Of a stretch of 5,281 bases of DNA, positions 1-5,281 are shown in pieces. The position numbers and the translations under genes are program-made. The stretch lies in the NCBI GenBank assembly GCA_937901435.1, contig CALGTJ010000667.1:1-5281 (forward strand), read 5' to 3'. Below the pieces are notes generated by a model that saw only the letters and a list, made by a program, of their open reading frames with translations, did no database searches and was not told where the DNA came from. Positions within the stretch are counted from its first letter, which is position 1, and the number at the start of each line of letters is the position of its first letter. The stretch comes from an uncultured Rhodobacter sp. Lineage in GTDB: Bacteria > Pseudomonadota > Alphaproteobacteria > Rhodobacterales > Rhodobacteraceae.

Positions 1-54
1 AATCGTGCCGATGTTTACGTGCGGCTTGTTACGTTCAAACTTTGCCTTTGCCAT
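1..54 (-). CDS. tuf: Elongation factor Tu, N-terminal fragment (cut by window edge)
   Basis: The reverse strand from position 54 reads MAKAKFERNKPHVNIGTI, the highly conserved N-terminus of bacterial EF-Tu, the GTPase that carries aminoacyl-tRNA to the ribosomal A site in the cytoplasm. Only 18 codons are present; the P-loop (GHVDHGKT in the family) should follow immediately outside the window. The start is fixed by the family N-terminus and by a good Shine-Dalgarno at 62-67. It lies 86 nt downstream of fusA on the same strand, the classical str operon order, and is probably cotranscribed with it. Alphaproteobacteria often carry a second tuf copy elsewhere; the fragment cannot tell which copy this is except by its position after fusA. 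Identification is very secure despite the short length. Confidence 0.95.
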   Translation of the reverse strand, partial: MAKAKFERNKPHVNIGTI

Positions 55-61
55 GGGGTGG

Positions 62-67
62 CTCCTT
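62..67 (-). promoter_or_regulatory. Shine-Dalgarno of tuf
   Basis: The reverse strand reads AAGGAG, followed by a 7-nt spacer and the tuf ATG at 54. This is the best match to the anti-Shine-Dalgarno core in the window, as expected for one of the most highly translated genes in the cell. It lies just downstream of the palindromic element at 75-138 and outside its stems, so that structure does not mask it. Confidence 0.85.
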
Positions 68-74
68 ATTGTCT

Positions 75-138
75 AGCGGTGCGTGCAGGCACGCACCCTA
101 CTGGGGTTGGTAGGGTGCGTGGTTTCCCACGCACCGCT
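75..138 (-). repeat. Compound palindromic element in the fusA-tuf spacer
   Basis: Four copies of a GGTGCGTG-type arm alternate in orientation here, which permits two exclusive folds. Fold 1 is two local hairpins. Positions 114-122 pair with 127-135 (9 bp), closing a loop that reads GAAA in the mRNA, a GNRA tetraloop. Positions 78-86 pair with 89-97 (9 bp). Fold 2 is one long stem: 75-85 with 128-138 (11 bp), then a small internal loop, then 90-101 with 110-121 (12 bp) closed by an 8-nt loop. No T-run follows on the transcribed strand before tuf, so it does not look like a complete intrinsic terminator. It could be a partial terminator, an mRNA processing or 3'-end protection site, or a REP-like dispersed palindrome. 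The arms begin 3 nt after the fusA stop codon. Confidence 0.85.
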
Positions 139-140
139 GC

Positions 141-2258
141 TTATGCGTATTTTGCCTGAATCTCGTCGCTGATGTTCTGCGGCACGGGATCGTAGTGATC
201 GAACTGCATCGAGAAGTTCGCACGACCGGAGCTCATCGAGCGCAAGTTGTTGATATAACCGAACATATTGGCCAATGGCACCATTGCCATGATCGCAACG
301 GCGTTGCCGCGGCTTTCCTGGCCGGTCACCTGACCACGACGAGAGGTCAAGTCACCGATGATACCGCCAGTGTAATCCTCTGGCGTTGTCACCTCGACCT
401 TCATGATCGGTTCCAGCAGCTTGGCACCTGCCATCCGCATGCCTTCGCGCATGCCCATGCGAGCCGCGATTTCGAAGGCGAGAACCGAAGAGTCCACGTC
501 GTGGAACTTACCATCGACCAGCGCAACCTTGAAGTCGATCACAGGGAAACCCGCCAGCGGACCAGAGTCCATGACCGACTTGATCCCTTTTTCGACGCCG
601 GGAATGTATTCCTTGGGCACCGCACCACCAACAATCTTGGACTCGAAGGAATAGCCTTCGCCCGGTTCAGTTGGGGTAATGATCAGCTTGACCTCGGCGT
701 ATTGACCGGATCCACCAGACTGCTTCTTGTGGGTATAGGTATGCTCGATCTGCTTTGACACCGTTTCACGATAGGCAACCTGAGGTGCGCCAATGTTGGC
801 CTCGACCTTGAACTCGCGCTTGAGACGGTCCACCAGAATATCGAGGTGAAGTTCGCCCATGCCCTTCATGATGGTCTGACCGGATTCGATGTCCGTTTCC
901 ACGCGGAAGGATGGATCCTCGGCAGCCAGACGCGCAAGGCCCGCACCCATCTTCTCTTGGTCAGCCTTGGTTTTTGGCTCGACCGCGATCTCGATGACAG
1001 GCTCGGGAAAGTTCATCGTTTCCAGAACCACGGGATCCGCAACCGACGACAGTGTGTCACCAGTGGTGGTGTCTTTCAGGCCGGCCAGCGCGATGATGTC
1101 ACCTGCGAATGCTTCGGTGATTTCCTCGCGGTTGATCGAGTGCATCATCATCATGCGACCGACGCGCTCTTTCTTGCCTTTGGTGGAGTTCAAGAGCGTG
1201 TCGCCCTTGTTCAGCACGCCGGAATAGATCCGGGTAAAGGTCAGCGAGCCCACGAAGGGGTCGTTCATGATTTTGAAGGCCAGACCAGAGAACGGCATCG
1301 TGTCGTCCGCACGACGTGGGATGTTGCGCGTTTCTGTCTCGTCACCGGGTTTGAAGCCCATGTAATCGACAACGTCCATCGGGCTTGGCAGATAGTCGAT
1401 CACAGCGTTGAGCAGAGGCTGAACGCCTTTGTTCTTGAAGGCAGAACCACAGAGAACGGGGATAAACTTGATCGCCAGCGTGCCCTTGCGGATCAGACGG
1501 CGCAGGGTCTCGAGGTCGGGCTCTTCGCCCTCCAGATAGGCCTCCATCGCGTCGTCTTCCATTTCGACGGCGACTTCGATCATGTTGGCGCGCCATTCGT
1601 CGGCCAGCTCTTTCAGGCTGTCGCGAATTGGCTTTTTGATCCAGGACGCGCCCAGATCTTCACCTTCCCAGACCCATTCTTCCATGGTGACCAGGTCAAT
1701 GATGCCTTCCAGCTCTGTCTCGGCCCCGATCGGGATCTGAACAGGACAAGGGATCGCACCAGTACGGTCTTTGATCATGCGCACGCAGTTAAAGAAATCT
1801 GCGCCGATCTTGTCCATTTTGTTCACGAACACGATCCGCGGCACCTTATACCGGTCGGCCTGACGCCAAACGGTTTCGGTCTGAGGCTCGACACCGGCGT
1901 TGGCGTCCAGAACCGCAATCGCGCCGTCCAGAACCGCCAGCGAACGCTCAACTTCGATGGTGAAGTCGACGTGGCCGGGGGTGTCGATGATGTTCATTCG
2001 GTGCTTGGCCGTGTCCGGCTTGGTGCCGTCCTCGGTGCGCTCCCAGAAGGTGGTTGTCGCAGCGGACGTGATCGTGATGCCACGCTCTTGCTCTTGCTCC
2101 ATCCAGTCCATGGTCGCCGCGCCATCATGCACTTCGCCGATGTTGTGGGATTTACCAGTATAGAACAGGATCCGCTCGGAGCAGGTAGTCTTACCTGCGT
2201 CGATATGTGCCATGATACCAAAGTTGCGGTACCGGTCGAGGGGATAGTCGCGTGCCAT
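141..2258 (-). CDS. fusA: Elongation factor G
   Basis: This encodes 705 residues, full length for bacterial EF-G, the GTPase that moves tRNAs and mRNA through the ribosome after peptide transfer and, with RRF, helps recycle ribosomes. Visible GTPase motifs are the P-loop AHIDAGKT (17-24), the switch I segment with RGITI (59-63), DTPGHVDF (92-99, including the catalytic His96) and NKMD (146-149). Domain IV carries the tip loop with HDVDSS (about 586-591), which enters the decoding site. Domain V begins near [10 protein letters not shown] (614-623). A few extra residues precede the DTPG motif (about 73-87) compared with E. coli EF-G, which I believe is normal in this family. The start is set by the conserved [12 protein letters not shown] and an upstream AGAGGA. 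It lies 42 nt after rpsG, so it is most likely cotranscribed. EF-G is the fusidic acid target. No frameshift or lost motif is seen. Confidence 0.99.
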   Translation of the reverse strand: MARDYPLDRYRNFGIMAHIDAGKTTCSERILFYTGKSHNIGEVHDGAATMDWMEQEQERGITITSAATTTFWERTEDGTKPDTAKHRMNIIDTPGHVDFTIEVERSLAVLDGAIAVLDANAGVEPQTETVWRQADRYKVPRIVFVNKMDKIGADFFNCVRMIKDRTGAIPCPVQIPIGAETELEGIIDLVTMEEWVWEGEDLGASWIKKPIRDSLKELADEWRANMIEVAVEMEDDAMEAYLEGEEPDLETLRRLIRKGTLAIKFIPVLCGSAFKNKGVQPLLNAVIDYLPSPMDVVDYMGFKPGDETETRNIPRRADDTMPFSGLAFKIMNDPFVGSLTFTRIYSGVLNKGDTLLNSTKGKKERVGRMMMMHSINREEITEAFAGDIIALAGLKDTTTGDTLSSVADPVVLETMNFPEPVIEIAVEPKTKADQEKMGAGLARLAAEDPSFRVETDIESGQTIMKGMGELHLDILVDRLKREFKVEANIGAPQVAYRETVSKQIEHTYTHKKQSGGSGQYAEVKLIITPTEPGEGYSFESKIVGGAVPKEYIPGVEKGIKSVMDSGPLAGFPVIDFKVALVDGKFHDVDSSVLAFEIAARMGMREGMRMAGAKLLEPIMKVEVTTPEDYTGGIIGDLTSRRGQVTGQESRGNAVAIMAMVPLANMFGYINNLRSMSSGRANFSMQFDHYDPVPQNISDEIQAKYA

Positions 2259-2267
2259 GATGCTCGG

Positions 2268-2273
2268 TCCTCT
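2268..2273 (-). promoter_or_regulatory. Shine-Dalgarno of fusA, within a small inverted repeat
   Basis: The reverse strand reads AGAGGA, 9 nt before the fusA ATG at 2258. It forms the downstream part of the near-palindrome TCCTCAGAGGA (2268-2278), so the ribosome binding site could fold on itself in a weak stem of 4 bp with a 3-nt loop. The 42-nt rpsG-fusA spacer (2259-2300) holds nothing else I can recognise. Confidence 0.7.
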
Positions 2274-2300
2274 GAGGATCGTCAGAAATGAAGGGTGCTG

Positions 2301-2783
<483 letters not shown>

Positions 2784-3155
2784 TTACTTCGGACGCTTCG
2801 CGCCGTACTTCGAACGACGCTGCTTACGGTCTTTGACGCCCTGAGTATCCAGAACACCGCGCAGAATGTGATAACGCACGCCGGGAAGGTCTTTTACACG
2901 GCCGCCACGGATCAGAACCACAGAGTGTTCCTGAAGGTTGTGACTTTCACCCGGAATGTAGCTGATGACCTCGAAACCGTTGGTCAGGCGCACCTTGGCG
3001 ACTTTCCGCATAGCAGAGTTCGGCTTTTTCGGTGTGGTAGTGTAAACACGTGTGCATACGCCGCGTTTTTGCGGGCAGCTTTCCAGGTGCAGTGACTTGG
3101 AGCGTTTAATTTTCGGCTGTCGCGGCTTGCGGATCAGCTGTTGGATCGTTGGCAT
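2784..3155 (-). CDS. rpsL: 30S ribosomal protein S12
   Basis: This encodes 123 residues of S12, the decoding-centre protein that monitors codon-anticodon pairing and contacts EF-Tu and EF-G. The reading frame is open for ten more codons upstream (to an ATG at 3185), but the conserved N-terminus [12 protein letters not shown] fixes the start at 3155. The signature region [20 protein letters not shown] (27-46) is intact. Lys43, Lys88 and Pro91, the positions where classical streptomycin resistance mutations occur, are all wild type, so this allele predicts a drug-sensitive ribosome as far as S12 is concerned. Asp89 in GGRVKDLPG is the residue methylthiolated by RimO in E. coli. The upstream purine stretch GGGGAAAG (3164-3171) is a modest ribosome binding site. 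It is the first gene after the promoter at 3398-3426 and its long leader. Confidence 0.98.
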   Translation of the reverse strand: MPTIQQLIRKPRQPKIKRSKSLHLESCPQKRGVCTRVYTTTPKKPNSAMRKVAKVRLTNGFEVISYIPGESHNLQEHSVVLIRGGRVKDLPGVRYHILRGVLDTQGVKDRKQRRSKYGAKRPK

Positions 3156-3171
3156 TCCGGTTTCTTTCCCC

Positions 3172-3183
3172 GTGTTGCAACAC
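3172..3183 (-). repeat. Perfect 12-bp palindrome GTGTTGCAACAC before rpsL
   Basis: GTGTTGCAACAC is its own reverse complement and ends 16 nt before the rpsL start codon, immediately next to the GGGG of the probable ribosome binding site. In RNA it could only form a short stem without a proper loop, so as DNA it may be a dimeric protein site. It may equally be chance. Confidence 0.45.
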
Positions 3184-3192
3184 ATAATGTCT

Positions 3193-3206
3193 GGGGCGCG
3201 CGCCCC
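3193..3206 (-). repeat. Perfect 14-bp GC palindrome in the str leader
   Basis: GGGGCGCGCGCCCC is fully self-complementary and consists only of G and C. In the leader RNA it gives a stem of about 5 bp closed by the central CGCG, very stable for its size. It lies 38-51 nt upstream of the rpsL start. No T-run follows, so it is not an intrinsic terminator. Confidence 0.6.
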
Positions 3207-3223
3207 GGTTTCGTTTGGCCTGC

Positions 3224-3260
3224 TCTGCGCGTCCGCAGAACCCTAGGTGCGCACCTATGG
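3224..3260 (-). repeat. Tandem hairpins in the str leader
   Basis: Two hairpins sit one nucleotide apart. The first in the transcript is the perfect palindrome TAGGTGCGCACCTA (3244-3257), extendable to 3241-3260 with one mismatch. The second pairs 3224-3229 with 3234-3239 (6 bp, TCTGCG/CGCAGA) across a 4-nt loop that reads GACG in the RNA. Neither is followed by a T-run. Their spacing suggests a compact, possibly coaxially stacked RNA element. The first arm GGTGCG resembles the arm of the fusA-tuf spacer element but is not the same sequence. Confidence 0.5.
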
Positions 3261-3269
3261 TGCGACACG

Positions 3270-3303
3270 AAAAACCGCACCCGTTCCCAAACTGCGGAAA
3301 CGA
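3270..3303 (-). terminator. Possible attenuator in the str leader (weak)
   Basis: In the transcript direction, CCGCA (3293-3297) can pair with TGCGG (3275-3279) across a 13-nt loop and is directly followed by five T residues (3270-3274), the arrangement of a weak intrinsic terminator. An upstream alternative stem pairs 3296-3302 (CGTTTCC) with 3282-3288 (GGGAACG), 7 bp with one wobble. It shares bases 3296-3297 with the first stem, so the two exclude each other as terminator and anti-terminator would. The terminator stem is only 5 bp and the T-run is short, so this could be coincidence. Confidence 0.28.
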
Positions 3304-3308
3304 CGCGG

Positions 3309-3318
3309 TGGAATTCCA
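3309..3318. repeat. Perfect 10-bp palindrome TGGAATTCCA
   Basis: TGGAATTCCA is fully self-complementary and lies about 75 nt into the predicted leader. It could be a dimeric DNA-binding site or a small RNA stem. Nothing links it to a known regulator, and 10-bp palindromes do arise by chance. Confidence 0.3.
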
Positions 3319-3397
3319 GAGGATCAAGGCTGTGAGACCCGGATCATGACCACTTAAATTCTGAATCAGGCGGAAACCAATCCACCCGAGTGCGCGT

Positions 3398-3426
3398 GCT
3401 ATATGGCGAGTCTCAACCAGTGTCAA
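3398..3426 (-). promoter_or_regulatory. Sigma-70-type promoter of the str operon (rpsL-rpsG-fusA-tuf)
   Basis: On the reverse strand a perfect -35 hexamer TTGACA (3421-3426) is followed by a 17-nt spacer and the -10 hexamer TATAGC (3398-3403). The bases after the -10, ACGCGCA, form a GC-rich discriminator of the kind found in growth-rate and ppGpp-controlled ribosomal promoters. The start site should be near 3391. The -35 box lies in the last codons of the transporter gene (GTT GAC ACT GGT TGA), so promoter and coding sequence overlap. The consensus -35 and ideal spacing make it the strongest promoter candidate I see in the window, and its position ahead of rpsL fits. Confidence 0.78.
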
Positions 3427-4330
3427 CAGTACCGGCCGTCAGGTTTTGACGACTCGCCGCTTTGGCGAGGCTTCGCTCACGGGAAAAGGTGTAAACGCCG
3501 GTCATTACAATGATCGCGCTGCCGATCAGGGTCAGGATGCTGGGCCATTCGCCAAAAACGACAAAGCCGAGAATCAACGCCCAAAGCAGGGCAGTATAGC
3601 GAAACGGTGCGATCACGGCGATCTCGCCCACCCGCATCGCGGACACACTGAACACATAACCGCCGATGATCAGAACCGAGGCCCCGCACAACAGCAATGC
3701 GGTATGGGCCGAGACAGGTTGCCATGTGATCGTCGTGGACGCGATCCCGAAAACCACGGTGACGGCGACGGCGTTGATCAGCGCCACTGTGAGCGTTTCA
3801 ACCTTGCGCGACAGGCGGCGCGACAACAGATCCCGCGCGGTGACAAGGACCACGGCGGTCAGCGCATAGAGCGAATAGGCGTTAAACCCGTCGAAGCCGG
3901 GGCGCACGATCATCAACACGCCGGCAAAGCCGATGAGGATCGCAGCCATGCGTCGCCAGCCCACCGCCTCGCCCAGAAACACCGCACCGGCGAGCGTGAT
4001 CGACAGGGGCAGAGCCTGCAGGATCGCGGTCGCGTTGGCAAAGGGCATGTTATAGAGCGCCGAGATAAAGAAATAGGCCGACCCCACCTCTGTCAGCGTC
4101 CGCAAGGCGACCAGCAATCTGTCACGCGGGCTCATGCGCAGGTTCAGCTTGCCCAGCCCCCATGCCAGCCCCAGCATCAAAGCGGTCGTCAAGAGGCCAC
4201 GCAGAAAGATCGACTGAGCCAAGGGCAACGACGTGCTTAGGGCCTTCATGCAGGCATCGTTCAAGGTGAACGCCGCCATGCTGCCGATCATCAGCAGGGT
4301 TCCGCGCGTGTTATCTGTGAGGGTGACCAT
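3413..4330 (-). CDS. DMT-superfamily (EamA-type) inner-membrane transporter
   Basis: This encodes 305 residues with ten hydrophobic helices, typical of ten-helix drug/metabolite transporters built from two EamA repeats of about five helices. The first repeat spans roughly 8-145 and the second 150-285. Helices are visible at about 10-31, 40-60, 72-93, 98-119, 127-144 and 151-170, followed by four more to about residue 285. Family hallmarks include the Arg in helix 2 (IFLRG, 41-45), the AxAILQALPL stretch (100-109), LGE after helix 4, GVLMIVRPG closing the first repeat, and FGEWP before the last helix. The substrate cannot be read from sequence; EamA proteins export or import amino acids, nucleobases, vitamins or S-adenosylmethionine. 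The start ATG has no clear Shine-Dalgarno. It lies 44 nt after the glycosyltransferase gene and may be cotranscribed. Its 3' end carries the str promoter, and no terminator is seen between them. Confidence 0.92.
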   Translation of the reverse strand: MVTLTDNTRGTLLMIGSMAAFTLNDACMKALSTSLPLAQSIFLRGLLTTALMLGLAWGLGKLNLRMSPRDRLLVALRTLTEVGSAYFFISALYNMPFANATAILQALPLSITLAGAVFLGEAVGWRRMAAILIGFAGVLMIVRPGFDGFNAYSLYALTAVVLVTARDLLSRRLSRKVETLTVALINAVAVTVVFGIASTTITWQPVSAHTALLLCGASVLIIGGYVFSVSAMRVGEIAVIAPFRYTALLWALILGFVVFGEWPSILTLIGSAIIVMTGVYTFSRERSLAKAASRQNLTAGTVDTG

Positions 4331-4374
4331 GTTTCGCCCGTATCAGTCAGCGCGCACCAGAGCCAGCGGATTTC

Positions 4375-5223
4375 TCACTTGGCGGTTGCCAGTATTGACC
4401 GCGTGAAAGCGGCAAGGTTGATCTGAAACCGTTTCTTTAGCAGCTTATGGGCCTCGTCATCACTCATCGCAAAGCCGGGACCGTCGATGGAAAAGCTGCT
4501 GTCATTGCTGCCGTGCACACCGCGCACGAACATCACCTCGTCGACCAGCGTGATCGTGGTCATCTGGGTCCACAGCTTGTGGTGTTCATAGTCCAGGATA
4601 TGCTTGTCGTGGCCCGGTTCCATCACCACCGCCAAACCGCGCGTCCAATAGCGGGTAAGGCGCGGCAGGGTTGTAACCCCTGCCCTGTCCGGATCGACAC
4701 ACAGCAAAATTCCCTTGCCATAGTCAATCGCCAAGGGACCACCTGAACGCACAAACCCCTTGGCCCGGCGCGCGTCCCGGCGCAGGCGATGGACGAAATC
4801 CACAGCCACCGCATCATCGTCATCAAGGCGGAACTCGGCGACCGCAACCGCATCAGCGTCGATATGGGCAGCCATGGCCTCAGCACAAATCTTGCGGTGA
4901 TGCAGCGGTGGGGCAAATTCGGCGCAAAGCTGTGGGACAGCCGCTATATGGGCCAGCATCCGGGTGCGGTATGGCTCTGGAAAATCCTCACCCATCAGGA
5001 TGATCAGTTTGAACTGCGGATCTTTTTGTCTGGCGATGCCGGGCAGCAGGACCTGTTCGAACCAGATAAACCGGGTTTCCAGCCGTGCGGGATCGTACAG
5101 CATCGCGCGCCGCTCTTGGATGCTGTCATGAGTGATCTGAAACGCGCCCTCTGACGGCACAGAGAACCGGCACAGGCCAAGAACCTGAATATCAAGGGCG
5201 GTGCTGCTGGGGCGTGCGGGCAT
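4375..5223 (-). CDS. Putative rhamnosyl/glycosyltransferase (Rhamno_transf family)
   Basis: This encodes 282 residues with no signal peptide or membrane helix, so it is probably cytoplasmic. The N-terminal block LGLCRFSVPSEGAFQ (15-29), the stretch RRAMLYDPARLETRFIWFEQ (38-57), and a DP-F-L-I-LMGEDFPEPY region (68-85) resemble Pfam Rhamno_transf (PF11316), a family frequent in Rhodobacteraceae. LDDDDAV (133-139) is the acidic DxD-like motif expected to bind the metal and nucleotide-sugar, and VRGVHGSNDS (233-242) is a further conserved-looking block. The family name rests on weak evidence, so the donor sugar and acceptor are unknown; a role in surface polysaccharide or glycolipid synthesis is inference. 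No other sugar gene is visible. The start at 5223 keeps the conserved block near the N-terminus but lacks a good Shine-Dalgarno. Confidence 0.82.
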   Translation of the reverse strand: MPARPSSTALDIQVLGLCRFSVPSEGAFQITHDSIQERRAMLYDPARLETRFIWFEQVLLPGIARQKDPQFKLIILMGEDFPEPYRTRMLAHIAAVPQLCAEFAPPLHHRKICAEAMAAHIDADAVAVAEFRLDDDDAVAVDFVHRLRRDARRAKGFVRSGGPLAIDYGKGILLCVDPDRAGVTTLPRLTRYWTRGLAVVMEPGHDKHILDYEHHKLWTQMTTITLVDEVMFVRGVHGSNDSSFSIDGPGFAMSDDEAHKLLKKRFQINLAAFTRSILATAK

Positions 5224-5281
5224 GGGTTTTAACCCGGATTATTCACCACGGTCGGTTGGCGGCTGCGGTATGAGAGTGATC
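5224..5281. other. Unassigned flank upstream of the glycosyltransferase
   Basis: These 58 nt hold no gene I can support. On the reverse strand an open frame from the window edge ends in TAA at 5231-5229 (…RQPTVVNNPG), 5 nt before the glycosyltransferase start; it could be the tail of an upstream gene in the same operon. A second reverse-strand frame ends earlier (…PPTDRGE). On the forward strand an ATG at 5270 (MRVI…) could begin a divergent gene. The segment is too short to choose among these. A 5-bp inverted repeat, GGGTT/AACCC (5224-5235), abuts the glycosyltransferase start codon. Confidence 0.3.

Larger units (their letters stand above)
3156..3391 (-). promoter_or_regulatory. Structured 5' leader of the str operon
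   Basis: If transcription starts near 3391, as the promoter predicts, the rpsL mRNA has an untranslated leader of about 235 nt. No tRNA, known riboswitch or convincing protein gene is seen in it. It instead contains several perfect palindromes and hairpins, listed separately, spread over most of its length. A minimal reading frame (MIRVSQP, 3347-3324) exists but has only a weak upstream purine stretch. In E. coli the operon is controlled by S7 binding between rpsL and rpsG; as that site is missing here, this leader is the natural candidate for autogenous control. That is inference, since I recognise no S7 or S12 binding mimic. Confidence 0.55.

Noticed and set aside
75..138. Classical intrinsic terminator after fusA
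   Set aside because: The stems are strong but no T-run follows on the transcribed strand, and tuf begins shortly afterwards with its own ribosome binding site and no obvious promoter.
846..2291. 481-codon forward-strand open frame opposite fusA
   Set aside because: It lies antisense to the fully conserved EF-G gene; its His- and Arg-rich translation shows no known domain and is a product of codon bias on the opposite strand.
3156..3185. Upstream in-frame ATG at 3185 extending S12 by ten residues ([10 protein letters not shown])
   Set aside because: The family N-terminus [11 protein letters not shown] begins exactly at 3155, and the extra residues have no counterpart in S12.
3324..3347. Seven-residue leader peptide MIRVSQP
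   Set aside because: It has only a weak upstream purine stretch and no run of a regulatory amino acid, so it is not supported as a gene.
3106..3426. 106-codon reverse-strand open frame overlapping the transporter end, the leader and the rpsL start
   Set aside because: It runs through the promoter, leader hairpins and rpsL in another frame, has no recognisable domain, and no ribosome binding site would be transcribed from the predicted start.
3446..4240. 264-codon forward-strand open frame opposite the transporter gene
   Set aside because: The translation is very rich in Gln, Arg, His and Asp, which is what antisense reading of hydrophobic membrane codons gives; there is no domain.
5270..5281. 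Start of a divergent forward-strand gene (MRVI…)
   Set aside because: Only four codons are visible and no clear ribosome binding site precedes the ATG.

Overview
The window is a slice of a ribosomal-protein/elongation-factor (str) operon from an alphaproteobacterium, most probably a Rhodobacteraceae (Roseobacter-group) member. The assignment rests on recall of family sequences, not on a search. EF-G has the Rhodobacterales-style start [20 protein letters not shown] and end [11 protein letters not shown]12 is 123 residues, and a Rhamno_transf-type glycosyltransferase common in that family lies nearby. All confidently called genes are on the minus strand, so transcription runs from high to low coordinates.

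Layout in transcription order: (1) positions 5281-5224 are a short flank with no gene I can assign. (2) 5223-4375 encodes a putative rhamnosyl/glycosyltransferase. (3) 4330-3413 encodes a ten-helix DMT/EamA transporter, 44 nt downstream of the previous gene. (4) A strong sigma-70-like promoter (TTGACA, 17 nt, TATAGC) has its -35 box inside the last codons of the transporter gene and drives the str operon. (5) A leader of about 235 nt follows, unusually rich in perfect palindromes and hairpins. (6) Then come rpsL (S12), rpsG (S7) and fusA (EF-G), and finally the first 18 codons of tuf (EF-Tu), which is cut by the window edge. Between fusA and tuf lies a 64-nt element made of four alternating copies of a GGTGCGTG-type arm.

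The str genes work together in translation: S12 and S7 are small-subunit proteins at the decoding centre and the head/E-site, EF-G drives translocation, and EF-Tu delivers aminoacyl-tRNA. S12 carries wild-type residues at the classical streptomycin positions, and EF-G has all visible GTPase motifs, so this looks like the functional chromosomal copy.

The coding content is ordinary and I do not see a new multi-gene system. The points worth a second look are regulatory: the 12-nt rpsL-rpsG gap leaves no room for the E. coli-type S7 operator, the promoter is embedded in the neighbouring gene, the leader is structured and includes an attenuator-like pair of exclusive stems, and the fusA-tuf spacer can form either two local hairpins or one long one.
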